A stretch of DNA of 64,000 bases from DATBQN01 sp963755825 (lineage in GTDB: Bacteria > Acidobacteriota > Thermoanaerobaculia > Multivoradales > UBA5704), in NCBI GenBank assembly GCA_963755825.1, contig CAVWLA010000001.1, positions 992,001 through 1,056,000 of the forward strand, in the 5' to 3' direction. The position numbers and the translations under genes are program-made. The notes below the pieces were generated by a model. That model did not search any database. It saw nothing but the letters and a program-made list of their open reading frames with translations, and was not told the origin of the DNA. Positions 44,486-52,752 of this stretch are shown here, one piece after another (position 1 is the first letter of the stretch; every line of letters begins with the position of its first letter).

Positions 44486-46594
44486 TTAGAACGCCAGCGT
44501 GTCCGCCCCGCCGCAGAGGTTGTTCGCCGCGTTGTGGTAGGTGCGCACGGCGCCGGTCGCCGTGTCCGTCGCGGTGATCGTGTACTCGACGTCCGAGAGG
44601 CCGCCGTAGAAGACCCAGAACTTGCCGTCGAGCGGCCTGCCGTCGAGGATCTTGACCGCCAGCTCGACGTTGCCGGCGTCGAAGAACCAGAAGAGCCCGG
44701 TGGCATCGGTCAGTGGCCGCGCCTGCCCGGCGCCGGTGCCGTGGCCGTGCTGGTCGCGCCAGGCGACGCGCACGGCGAAGCGGTCGCCGAGGAGGCAGAG
44801 GGTCGTCGCATCGGCGACGCAGGCCGGCGCCGGCGACAGCTCGGCACCGCTCGCAGCCCGGCCGGCGGGCGCCGGCGAGGAGAGACTGGCGCCGGCCGGC
44901 GCCTGCGGGAAGGCGCGCGTGTCGCCCTCTCCGCAGATGCGGTTGGGAGGGTTGTGGTAGACCGCCACCTGACCGGTCGCGGTGTCGGTGGCGCGAATCC
45001 AGTACTCGACGTCGGAGAGGGCGCCGTAGAAGACCCAGAAGCTGTCGTCGAGCGAGGTGCCGTCGAGCACCTTGACGACGAGCTCGGCGCTCGCGGCGTT
45101 GAAGAACCAGAAGAGTCCGGTCGCATCCGAGAAGGCGAGCGCCGTCCCGTAGCCGAGGTTGCCGCCGTCGTGCTGGTCGCGCCAGCGGGTCTCGACCTTG
45201 AAGCGCCGGCTCCCCAGGCAGAGCGTGGCGCCCGCGGTCGTACAGGGCTCGCCGGCGAGCGTGTAGCGCTTCACCGGGTAGGCGTGCTGGATGGGGAACC
45301 CCAGCGGCGCCGTCAGCGGATCGCCCTGCCAGGTGACGGCGTACTGGTAGCCGCCGTCCGAGACGACGCGCGGCGGGACCGAGGTCGCGAAGGGCAGGCG
45401 CGCGATCTCCTGCGTCGCCGACGGCTCACCCGCCGCGTCGAGATAGACGCCGTCGACCGTCGCCTCCAGCTGGGAGTGGACTCCCCGCACGATGCGCCGC
45501 CAGACGACGAGGAATCCGCCGGCCGCGTCGCTCGCGATGCTCGCCTGCGCCGGCCCGGTCGCGGTGTCGCTCGGATCGGCGGACGGATCGCTCAGCTCGA
45601 CCGGCGCGGCGCTCGGGCTGCCCGAGGCCGCCAGCCGGCGGCTCCAGACCGAGCGGTCGGCGCCGTTCCAGACCAACGTGAAACCGCTCGCGGCGAGCGG
45701 CGCGAGTGCCGGAGCGGAGGGAGGTCCGGCGACGCCGGCGTCGACCTGCATCTCGTCGCCGGCGGGATGGGAGTCGGCGCCGAAGAGGCGGGCGAAGGCG
45801 CCCGCGGGCGCGGCGCCGATGGCGGGCCGGGTCCAGGCGAGGAGGAACGATCCGGCGTCTCCGGCGGCCAGCGCCGGCGTCTCCCCCGGAGTCACCCCTT
45901 GCACCAGGAGGTACACGCCGGCGACCGGGTTGCTGGCGGAGTCGTAGCGCTGGCCGAGCAGCACGGTGCTCGCCGCGTCGGCGCCGACCTCCTGCCAGGC
46001 GACGAGGAAGCCGCCGCCGCGGAGACCGATGACCTCCGGATGCCTCGCTGCCGCCGTCGCGGTCGACGTGTCGACCTGAAAGGCCGGCCGGCCAGACACC
46101 CCGGGGTGGAGGAAATATCGCGCGCTGACGCCGTCTGTCCCGGAGCAGCCGTTGCCGCGGATGTTGCAGTACGGCCGCTCCTGCCAGACGACGAGGAAGC
46201 TGTCGTCGCCGGCGCCGTTGGCGATCTCGACCTCCTGCGGCCAGTGGCTCTCGTTCGGCGGCTGCACGTCGAAGCTGGTGGTGATCGAGGGCTCGAAGCG
46301 GTCGAAGGCGACGCCCTGGAGAGGCCCGGTGCAGGGCGCCCAGCCGCGGAAGCAGGACTCCTCGTCGAACAGGCGGGCGGTGACGTGGAGGATGTCGCCG
46401 CCCGGCAGCAGCGCGAGGACGGGTGCCGAGTCGTCAGGAAGATTGCCGGCGAGAGAGAGCGACGGCGCCTCGCCGAGCGGAAAGCTGGGCGCGGCGGCGA
46501 CAGCCGCGAGCGGCGCGATCGACGCCATCGACGCCATCGACGCCATCGACGCCATCGAAATTCTGAGCGCGAATCGATGAGCACTTCGGAGCAT
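44486..46594 (-). CDS. large exported protein with two C-terminal FWFF-type domains
   Basis: The protein is 702 aa. The start is followed by four MAS tripeptides inside the signal peptide. The central part (about 50-440) has repeated beta blades such as DDSFLVVWQERP, GGFLVAWQEVG and GSFLLAWTRP, resembling a propeller. Two C-terminal copies (about 452-564 and 593-702) share DATGLFWFF, VKxLDG and FWVFYGxLSDVEY. The same domain ends the divergent gene at 46784. It is extracellular, with unknown function. A GAGGTGA site supports ATG 46594. Confidence 0.82.
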   Translation of the reverse strand: MLRSAHRFALRISMASMASMASMASIAPLAAVAAAPSFPLGEAPSLSLAGNLPDDSAPVLALLPGGDILHVTARLFDEESCFRGWAPCTGPLQGVAFDRFEPSITTSFDVQPPNESHWPQEVEIANGAGDDSFLVVWQERPYCNIRGNGCSGTDGVSARYFLHPGVSGRPAFQVDTSTATAAARHPEVIGLRGGGFLVAWQEVGADAASTVLLGQRYDSASNPVAGVYLLVQGVTPGETPALAAGDAGSFLLAWTRPAIGAAPAGAFARLFGADSHPAGDEMQVDAGVAGPPSAPALAPLAASGFTLVWNGADRSVWSRRLAASGSPSAAPVELSDPSADPSDTATGPAQASIASDAAGGFLVVWRRIVRGVHSQLEATVDGVYLDAAGEPSATQEIARLPFATSVPPRVVSDGGYQYAVTWQGDPLTAPLGFPIQHAYPVKRYTLAGEPCTTAGATLCLGSRRFKVETRWRDQHDGGNLGYGTALAFSDATGLFWFFNAASAELVVKVLDGTSLDDSFWVFYGALSDVEYWIRATDTATGQVAVYHNPPNRICGEGDTRAFPQAPAGASLSSPAPAGRAASGAELSPAPACVADATTLCLLGDRFAVRVAWRDQHGHGTGAGQARPLTDATGLFWFFDAGNVELAVKILDGRPLDGKFWVFYGGLSDVEYTITATDTATGAVRTYHNAANNLCGGADTLAF
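46515..46559. repeat. 9-bp tandem repeat in the signal-peptide region
   Basis: Five 9-bp units (three identical GCCATCGAC, the outer two differing by one base) lie at 46515-46559. On the coding (minus) strand four of the units read ATGGCGTCG (the outermost is ATT-shifted at its edge) and code M-A-S. The repeat sits within the first 26 codons. Confidence 0.85.
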
Positions 46595-46783
46595 CGGTCA
46601 CCTCGGCTCGAGAGCCTTTGGAACAGCGTGGCGTTCTGTCCAGGCTTACGGATGACCGGCGCGATCCGTCGCGGCGCGAGGGCGCCAACCGCGCCCGGCC
46701 GCTTGTCAGGCGAGCCAACATTCTTGATATCGTAGGCAGTTCAAACCGATCCCGTGAGATCAGTCTCCGTGGAGGATCCTGTG

Positions 46784-47521
46784 ATGCGCAGAGAGCGATC
46801 CGTCCTCGCACCCCGTCGCAGCCGATCGGCCGGCGCCCGGCGCCAGCTGTTCATGGCGCTCGGCCTCGGGCTCGGTCTCGGGCTCCAGCTGGCAAGCGCC
46901 GCGGCGGCGCAGGGCTTCGGCTACGTCAACACCTCTCCGCCCCAGGCGACCACCCAGAGCGACGTCACCCTCAGCCTCGGCGAGGAGCTCGACGGCTGCC
47001 TCCTCTCCTACAACCCGCCGACCCTCGTCGGCAACGTCTTCCACGTCACCATCAACTTCCTGCCCATCGACCCCTGCCTGGGGCCGCACACCGTGCTGCA
47101 GACCTTCCCTCTCGGCAAGCTGCAGGCCGGCTCGTACGTCGCGCAGGTCGAGCAGTTCGACGGCAGCGTCCTCTCCTCGACCAGCTTCACCGTGACGCCG
47201 AAGCTCGATCTCGACCTCGCCACCGGCCTCTTCGCCGTCCATCTCCGCGGGCCGCTCGGCGAGGCGCAGGGCATCCCGATCTCGAACGACTCCGGCTATT
47301 TCTGGATCTACCAGCCCGGCATCGCCGAGGCCTTCGTCAAGATCCTCGACGGCCGCGCGGTCAACGGTCACTGGTGGGTCTTCATCTCGACCCTGAGCAA
47401 TCAGCCGCTCACCTTCGAGGTCGACCAGACGAGCTGCGGCGGCGCCGCGGTCTGCCCGAAGAAGACCTACGTGCAAGCGGCCGGCGACACCGATCGGTTC
47501 GTCGACCTCGGCGCCTTCTGA
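46784..47521 (+). CDS. exported protein with one FWFF-type domain
   Basis: The protein is 245 aa from ATG 46784, with GGAGG 8 bp upstream. A long Arg-rich start and hydrophobic segment (LFMALGLGLGLGLQLASAAAA) form the signal peptide. Residues about 40-140 are a beta domain, and the rest has ATGLFAV, DSGYFWIY, VKILDG and HWWVFISTLSNQ, the same module as in the divergent 702-aa protein. Extracellular; unknown function. Confidence 0.82.
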   Translation: MRRERSVLAPRRSRSAGARRQLFMALGLGLGLGLQLASAAAAQGFGYVNTSPPQATTQSDVTLSLGEELDGCLLSYNPPTLVGNVFHVTINFLPIDPCLGPHTVLQTFPLGKLQAGSYVAQVEQFDGSVLSSTSFTVTPKLDLDLATGLFAVHLRGPLGEAQGIPISNDSGYFWIYQPGIAEAFVKILDGRAVNGHWWVFISTLSNQPLTFEVDQTSCGGAAVCPKKTYVQAAGDTDRFVDLGAF

Positions 47522-47574
47522 GCGCCGGCTGAAAGGGCCGGCGAGGACGCACGGCCGGCAAGAGAGGAGACGCG

Positions 47575-48315
47575 ATGGCGAGAGGTTTGGCCGGCGCCGA
47601 CAGCTCGACGCCCGTGACGGCGAGCCTGATCGAGGCGGCGACGCAGCTCTTCGGCGAGACGCCGGCCCTCTGGGGGCGCTACTTCACGAGCCCCGAGACG
47701 TTCGGCTCCACCGAGTACCACCACGCCGACGAGAGCGCCGTGCTCGCCCAGGCGGGCGTCCGCCTGCTGCCCATCGCCCGCCAGACGACGCGCGTCGCCG
47801 GCAGCGAGCAGGACGGCGCCGCCGACGCGCAGGAGAACGTGGACGACCTCTTCGCCAGCTTCGGCGCGCCGTACCTCGCCGCGAAGGGCGGCCAGATCCT
47901 CCTCTTCCTCGACGTCGAGGGGAGCCCCTCGACCGGCAGCCCCTCGCTCTCGGCGAGCTACTACGCCGGCTGGTCGCAGACGCTCGCCACCTACAGCCGC
48001 AGCTCCTCGCTCAACACAGTCACCGTCCTCCCCTGCGTCTACGCGCGGCAGGGCGACGAGGCGACCTGGAACGTCGTCGCGGCCACCGGCGTCCAGTGCG
48101 CCGGCGCCTGGGTCGCGCGCTACTACTCCGGCAGCTGCGCGATGAGCGACTGGGACGACTCGATCGTCATGCCCGCCGTCCAGCTCCCCTTCGACGTCCT
48201 CCTCTGGCAATACGCCGAGAACTGCTGCAACGAGACCATCGACTGCAGTCAGACCAATCCCGGCCTCGACATCCAGACCGTGCTCCTCAACCGCCTCATC
48301 ACCTGTCCGTCGTAG
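47575..48315 (+). CDS. glycoside-hydrolase-like (GH25/DUF1906-like) protein
   Basis: The protein is 246 aa without a clear signal peptide. The layout fits a TIM-barrel of the GH25 or Rv2525c type: WGRYFTSPETF, VRLLPIARQTT, ILLFLDVEG with the acidic pair of the active site, GAWVARYYSG and VLLWQYAENC near the end. It follows the FWFF-domain gene by 53 bp with an AGAGGAG site. A cell-wall or glycan-directed hydrolase is the best guess. A copy of its 3' end recurs at 49016. Confidence 0.6.
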   Translation: MARGLAGADSSTPVTASLIEAATQLFGETPALWGRYFTSPETFGSTEYHHADESAVLAQAGVRLLPIARQTTRVAGSEQDGAADAQENVDDLFASFGAPYLAAKGGQILLFLDVEGSPSTGSPSLSASYYAGWSQTLATYSRSSSLNTVTVLPCVYARQGDEATWNVVAATGVQCAGAWVARYYSGSCAMSDWDDSIVMPAVQLPFDVLLWQYAENCCNETIDCSQTNPGLDIQTVLLNRLITCPS

Positions 48316-48330
48316 GAGGCGAGCGAGCCG
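48251..48330 (+). repeat. direct repeat, left copy (3' end of the glycosidase-like gene)
   Basis: About 80 bp starting AGACCAATCCCGGCCTCGAC and running through the stop codon and GTAGGAGGCGAGCGA. It recurs 765 bp further on with about five mismatches. Confidence 0.85.
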
Positions 48331-48340
48331 CGCGCCTTCG

Positions 48341-48535
48341 TACCTGACGACGGCCCGCGGCCAGCTCGACCTGATCGAGAACTCCTTCCAGCTCATCGCC
48401 GATCAGATCGTCACCATGCAGTCGCCGCAAGAGCTCTCCGGCCAGCTCGACGAGCTCCTGGACGGCGTCGAGGCGGTCCGCCAGACCAGCCGCGAGACCG
48501 AGCAGCTCCTCGCCGGCATCGAAAAATCGCTGTGA
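48341..48535 (+). pseudogene. orphan C-terminal coding fragment, coiled-coil-like
   Basis: A 64-codon open frame without a start codon reads YLTTARGQLDLIENSFQLIA, continuing as an amphipathic helix rich in Leu/Gln/Glu, and ends at TGA 48533. Codon use and composition look like real protein. An ATG inside it (48415) would leave only 39 residues. It is probably the tail of a gene whose front was lost in the rearrangement that created the flanking direct repeats. Confidence 0.45.
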
Positions 48536-48619
48536 GGGCGAAGCGCGGCGGAAATCTCGGCGATCGAGCGGAAATCTCGGCCGTCGAGGGAGCCGCCGCG
48601 AGAGTCGGCGAGAAATCTC

Positions 48620-48800
48620 GGCCGCAGTGAAGGAAACTTTCGATTTTGCCGAGAAATATTGAATTTTTCCATCGCTGCAGCGAAAATTTCTCCCGTACGG
48701 CGGCCGCAGTGAAGGAAATTTTCGATTTTGCCGAGAAATATTGAATTTTTCCGCCGCTGCAGCGAAAATTTCTCCCGCACGGCGGCCGCAGCGACAGAAG
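48620..48800. repeat. 82-bp tandem repeats (two full units plus a partial third)
   Basis: Units start at 48620, 48702 and 48784, each beginning GGCCGCAG. Units 1 and 2 are almost identical. Each contains GAAATTTTCG (48715-48724 in unit 2; GAAACTTTCG in unit 1) that can pair with CGAAAATTTC (48763-48772 in unit 2), and an AT-rich core with GAGAAATATTGAATTTTTCC. No protein is supported. Related GGAAATCTCGGCCG words flank the array at 48540-48620. Confidence 0.85.
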
Positions 48801-49015
48801 CGAGCGATCCTTCCTCATCAACGCTCTCGGCAGCGGCGAGAGCGCGGAGATTTCCTCTCGATGCCGGCCGCAGCGAGGGAGATCTCGCCTCCTTCCCCCT
48901 CTGCACGAGCCGCAAGGAGCAGCGCGCGTGGCAGGCCGCGCTTGAGGAAGCCGGCCGCTGGCCGCCCCGCGCTCGCCGGCGGCGCAGCCAGCCCTGCGCC
49001 ACCATGAAGAGCCGC
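48801..49015. other. gene-free region between the 82-bp repeats and the right direct repeat
   Basis: No supportable gene. It contains further short words of the repeat family (GGAGATTTCC near 48845, GGGAGATCTCG near 48876) and otherwise featureless GC-rich sequence. Confidence 0.5.
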
Positions 49016-49095
49016 AGACCAATCCCGGCCTCGACATCCAGACCGTGCTCCTCAGCCGCCTGATCACCTGCCCGGCGTAGGAGGCGAGCGACCGG
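49016..49095 (+). repeat. direct repeat, right copy
   Basis: This copies the last roughly 65 bp of the glycosidase-like gene and its trailing GTAGGAGGCGAGCGA. It codes the same terminal residues (NPGLDIQTVLL) in an isolated frame with no gene in front, so it is the tail of a vanished paralog or a duplication scar. Confidence 0.85.
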
Positions 49096-49253
49096 GGTGC
49101 TGACGGCGCCCGCGATCTCCGCATCGCGGCAGGCGCGTGGTAAACTCTCTCTTTCTTAATCGCGGCACAAGCCACGCGCGCGGGCCGTGCGGCCTCTCGC
49201 CGCACCAGCGCTCCTGCGCCGCCGGCACGGCCGCCGATCGAAGGAGACTCGAG

Positions 49254-50180
49254 ATGAGCCCGATCGTCCGCCGTTCACCCTCTCCAACCCGGCCGAAACC
49301 GTGGTGCACCGTGGCGGCCTCCCTGCTGGCGGCTTCGCTGCTGGCGCCCACTCTGGTGATGGGCCTGCCGGCGTCGCCGCGCCGCTGGGTCGACAACCTC
49401 GACGAACGCTGCTACCAGTTCCTCGGCAACCAGACGCCCTTGAACGCGACGGTCTCGCTCACGTTCCTCGATCCGGTGCTCGTCGCCATGGGCCTGCAGG
49501 CCGGCAACGTCCTGCTCGGGGCGCCGCAGAAGCTCTGCGTGCCGGTCGAGAAGAATCTCACGCCGCCGCCGTCCGACACCCTCCCCTACATCAGCCAGCT
49601 CGACTGGGAGTGCTTCGCCATCAGCGGCCCGTCGCTCGGCATCAATCTCGATCTCAACCAGCTCAACCCGATCATCGCGACGCTCTTCGGCTCCGGCGTC
49701 ACCGTCACCGTCGGCGCGCCGCAGCAGCTCTGCGTCCCGGTCTACAAGAACACCACGGTTCCCTCGACGGACGTGCAGAAGCTCGTCGACTACGTCGACG
49801 TCGAGTGCTTTGGCGTCACCAGCAGCCAGTCGATCGCCGGCAAGCCGATCACCCTCAGCCATCTGAATCCGCTCTTCTCCGGCCGCACGCCGGAGAACCT
49901 CACCTTCCCCACCCCGGGGCCCTTCCAGCTCTGCGTGCCGGTGGCGAAGAACGGCGACGTCCCCAGCTCGGACATCCTGCCCTACGTCGAGTACTCGGAC
50001 GTCCTCTGCTATCCGATGCTGGGAGTCAGCCTCGACTCGATCCTCACCCTCACCCAGCTCGACCCTGTCCTCCTCGGCTCGCCCTACTTCGTCAAGCCGG
50101 TGACCTTCTCGGTCGGGCCGTCGAGGAGCCTCTGCGTCCCGGTCGAGAAGAACCACGACCTGCCGCCGGGGACGCCGTAG
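49254..50180 (+). CDS. exported LCxPVxKN-repeat protein, paralog A
   Basis: The protein is 308 aa from ATG 49254 (AAGGAG 7 bp upstream). The signal peptide ends near VMGLPASP. The mature part is four units of about 65 aa, each holding a CY/CF after an acidic residue (ERCYQFLG, WECFAI, VECFGV, VLCYPM), a 'LxQLNP' or 'LDPVL' segment and an end LCVPVxKN. Two Cys per unit suggest one disulfide in each. It resembles proteins annotated DUF7450, but that is from memory. Secreted; unknown function. Confidence 0.8.
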   Translation: MSPIVRRSPSPTRPKPWCTVAASLLAASLLAPTLVMGLPASPRRWVDNLDERCYQFLGNQTPLNATVSLTFLDPVLVAMGLQAGNVLLGAPQKLCVPVEKNLTPPPSDTLPYISQLDWECFAISGPSLGINLDLNQLNPIIATLFGSGVTVTVGAPQQLCVPVYKNTTVPSTDVQKLVDYVDVECFGVTSSQSIAGKPITLSHLNPLFSGRTPENLTFPTPGPFQLCVPVAKNGDVPSSDILPYVEYSDVLCYPMLGVSLDSILTLTQLDPVLLGSPYFVKPVTFSVGPSRSLCVPVEKNHDLPPGTP

Positions 50181-50210
50181 GGAACGGGACCGCTCGAATG
50201 CCCTCGAGAC

Positions 50211-50240
50211 CCTCTCCGGTCTCGCCAGAGGCCGGAGAGG
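50211..50240 (+). terminator. hairpin after paralog A
   Basis: CCTCTCCGG (50211-50219) pairs with CCGGAGAGG (50232-50240), extended by an inner TCT/AGA pair. It lies 31 bp past the stop. No T-run follows. A similar hairpin follows paralog C. Confidence 0.55.
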
Positions 50241-50257
50241 ACTGGGCTCGCGAGTGC

Positions 50258-50294
50258 TACCATCCGCTTTCTAAATTGCGGCAGCGATGCCGCG
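50258..50294 (+). promoter_or_regulatory. conserved leader block of the repeat-protein genes (copy before B)
   Basis: CTACCATCCGCTTTCTAAAT is followed by GCGGCAGCGATGCCGC, a 6-bp stem closed by a GCGA tetraloop (50278-50293). Almost the same block precedes paralog C, and a diverged version (CTTTCTTAATCGCGGCA) precedes A. Conservation across paralogs suggests a shared promoter or RNA leader. Confidence 0.5.
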
Positions 50295-50363
50295 GGCAAC
50301 GATCGCGGCGCGGCCTCTCCACCGCGCCGCCGTCGCTCGCCCGCCCACCCGAGGAGATTCGAG

Positions 50364-51272
50364 ATGACCCCGATCGATCGACGTCCGACGCTGCGACGCA
50401 ACGCGATGCTCACCTTGTTGGCGGCATCACTCTTGGCGCCCACCCTGGCGATGGCCCTGCCGTCCTCGCCCCGCCGCTGGGTCGACAACCTCGACGAACG
50501 CTGCTTCGATTTCCTCGGCACCCCGGCACCGCTCAACCAGCCGGTGACGCTGACCTTCCTCGATCCCGTGCTCGTGGCGATGGGCCTCGATCCGGGCACG
50601 GTCGTCATGCAGGCCCCGCAGCAGCTCTGCATGCCGGTCAAGAAGAACGGCGTGGCGCCGCCGGCAGACACCCTCCCGTACATCAGCTTTCTCGACTGGG
50701 AGTGCTTCGGCATCACCGGCCCGCCGCTCGACATCACCCTCAACCTGACCCAGCTCAACCCGGTCGCCGCCTCGCTCCTCGGCTCCGGCGTCAAGGTCAC
50801 CGTCGGCGCGCCGCAGCAGCTCTGCGTCCCGGTCTTCAAGAACGCCACCGCTCCCTCGGTGGACGTGCAGAAGCTGGTGAGCTTCGTCGACGTCGAGTGC
50901 TTCGCCGTGACCAGCAGCCAATCGATCGCCGGCACCCCGATCACTCTCACCCACCTGAACCCCCTCTTCACCACCCACCCGCCGGAGAACCTGACCTTCT
51001 CCTCCCCGGGTCCGAGCCAGATCTGCGTGCCGGTGGCAAAGAACGGCGACACCCCCTCCGCCGACATCATCCAGTACGTCGAGTACTCCGACACCCTCTG
51101 CTACCCGATGCTCCAGGGCGGCATCGACCGCGCCCTCAACCTCACCCACCTCGACCCCGTCCTCCTCGCCCCGCCCTACTCCCTGAAGCCCGCCACCCTG
51201 ACCGTCGGCCTCTCGAAGACGCTCTGCCTGCCGGTCGCGAAGAACGGCGATCTGCCGCCGGGGGCTCCGTAG
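50364..51272 (+). CDS. exported LCxPVxKN-repeat protein, paralog B
   Basis: The protein is 302 aa and starts MTPIDRRPTLRRNAMLTLLA after a GAGGAG site. It has the same signal peptide, four repeat units and Cys pairs as A; unit ends read LCMPVKKN, LCVPVFKN, ICVPVAKN and LCLPVAKN. It is closer to C than to A, so A diverged first or B and C have undergone conversion. An uncharacterised transglutaminase gene lies between B and C on the opposite strand. Confidence 0.8.
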   Translation: MTPIDRRPTLRRNAMLTLLAASLLAPTLAMALPSSPRRWVDNLDERCFDFLGTPAPLNQPVTLTFLDPVLVAMGLDPGTVVMQAPQQLCMPVKKNGVAPPADTLPYISFLDWECFGITGPPLDITLNLTQLNPVAASLLGSGVKVTVGAPQQLCVPVFKNATAPSVDVQKLVSFVDVECFAVTSSQSIAGTPITLTHLNPLFTTHPPENLTFSSPGPSQICVPVAKNGDTPSADIIQYVEYSDTLCYPMLQGGIDRALNLTHLDPVLLAPPYSLKPATLTVGLSKTLCLPVAKNGDLPPGAP

Positions 51273-51639
51273 GGATGGACTTTCTATTACTTATTGGGCA
51301 CTGGCTGTGGTCCGGTTTGATGGAGGAGCGCGGAGGAGGCGATACCGAGCTCATCGTTGACGACCGACCCAACGCCACTGCCGGCAACTCGCAACATTAA
51401 TAAACTGTGCGACTTGCAGAGTCTCGCAAAATTGGCAAGCGTTGTGAATTGATGCAGTTTCTTGGGATGTAGTGCACCATGAGTGCACCAGAAATCGTAC
51501 GCTCCGATGCTCCTCATGGTGCTTTGACCGCGAGGAGGCAGGCCGGCTGACGTAGAGGCTGCGCGGCCCGGTTCACCAGGACTCACGTCCTGGGCTACGG
51601 TCTGGCGCCCTCCGGGCTCAGAAACCAGGTACGAGGCTG
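51273..51639. other. gene-free region with A/T-richer stretch and REP-like hairpins
   Basis: No gene is supportable. 51280-51490 is richer in A/T than its surroundings. At 51577-51592 CAGGAC-TCAC-GTCCTG forms a perfect 6-bp hairpin and at 51607-51617 GCCC-TCC-GGGC a smaller one. The linking text CTGGGCTACGGTCTGGCGCCC resembles dispersed REP-like elements seen in several phyla. Confidence 0.5.
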
Positions 51640-52752
51640 CTACACCGCAACCGGCTTCGAGGTGATCGTGTACTTGAAGGCGTCGGGGTCGTAGGAGTCC
51701 AGACGCCCCTTGGCGGTCTCCCCCTGGGGGTACATGAGGTAGGTGACCTTGGTCCCCTTGGCCGACCGCGGGAGCTCGACGTCCTGACCCTGGTTGTAGC
51801 CCATCCAGTTCCCTTCCCAGCTGCCGAAGAGAGCGTCGCGGACGGGCGCGATCAAGAGGCTGTCGATCTTCAGCAACTCTCCGGTCTCCTCACGCGCCGC
51901 CTTGGCCACGTCCGCGGGGTCCATGGGCACCCAACCATAGCCGGCGAGGAAGACCTCGGCCCGGCAGTGCTGACCCTTGGTGACCGTGGGGGTGGTCGGA
52001 CCGAGGGACTTGTAGCCGAAGGCGGACGGACCGACGCGGAGGCCGTAGATGTGCCGCGCCGGAATCCCCGCCGCCCGAGCCAGGCCCACGAAAAGGCCGT
52101 TCAGGTCCGCGCATTTGCCGCCGAAGTTCCGGGTCTGAAGCATGCCCCGGACATCCCCCAGACCACAGCCGCGAATCTTCGGCTCTCGGTAAGTGTTGGC
52201 CAGGATCCAGTCATAGATCGCGCGGGTCTTGTCGAAGTCCGTGGTCTTGCCCTGGACGATCCCATCCGCCGTCTCCTTGACGATGCCGTCAATGGGCACC
52301 AGCTCGGAGGGCTGGAGGTATCTCTTGGCCTCAGCGGCATTCAGGGAAGCCGCGGACTTCTTCGACCAGTCCACGCGACGGTCCAGGGTCTGAACGCGGC
52401 TGACGACTTCGAGCACGGGCGCCTTCTCCGTCTCCGCGAACTCGGCGTAGACCATGGTGGCGCCGTGTCCGGCCTCGACGCGCTCGGCAACCCGCGCATT
52501 GCTGGACCACTTGTTGTCCTGCACCTTCTGGTACTCGCCCTCCACCACCGGGATCGGCATCCACAAGCGCGTCACGCCCACCGGATTCGCGACCTCCAGC
52601 CGCGAGGTGACCTCCCAGGAGTGCCAGTCGCCGGGGCGGGGCTCGAACGGCTTCGGCTGGGCCCAGGCCCCGGGAAGGAAATCCCCCAAATTGGCAAAGG
52701 CGGAAACGGCGGGTACCGTGGCGGCGAGCTTCAGGAAATTGCGGCGATTCAT
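51640..52752 (-). CDS. Tat-exported transglutaminase-like domain protein
   Basis: The protein is 370 aa from ATG 52752 (AGGAG site). The N-terminus MNRRNFLKLAATVPAVSAFA is a Tat-type signal. The transglutaminase core (about 180-300) has the catalytic Cys in NFGGKCADLNGLFVGLARAA, the His in KGQHCRAEVFLAGYGWVPMD and the Asp in VPMDPAD. Such periplasmic proteins can be proteases or cross-linkers. G+C and strand differ from the repeat-protein genes on both sides, so it may be an insertion between B and C. Confidence 0.88.
   Translation of the reverse strand: MNRRNFLKLAATVPAVSAFANLGDFLPGAWAQPKPFEPRPGDWHSWEVTSRLEVANPVGVTRLWMPIPVVEGEYQKVQDNKWSSNARVAERVEAGHGATMVYAEFAETEKAPVLEVVSRVQTLDRRVDWSKKSAASLNAAEAKRYLQPSELVPIDGIVKETADGIVQGKTTDFDKTRAIYDWILANTYREPKIRGCGLGDVRGMLQTRNFGGKCADLNGLFVGLARAAGIPARHIYGLRVGPSAFGYKSLGPTTPTVTKGQHCRAEVFLAGYGWVPMDPADVAKAAREETGELLKIDSLLIAPVRDALFGSWEGNWMGYNQGQDVELPRSAKGTKVTYLMYPQGETAKGRLDSYDPDAFKYTITSKPVAV

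Noticed and set aside
48620..48800. CRISPR array reading of the 82-bp repeats
   Set aside because: Units are directly adjacent without spacers and the period is longer than repeat-spacer arrays; no cas gene is nearby.
49187..51400. 737-codon plus-strand frame across paralogs A and B
   Set aside because: A shifted-frame shadow of the two repeat-protein genes, rich in Arg/His/Pro and without domains.
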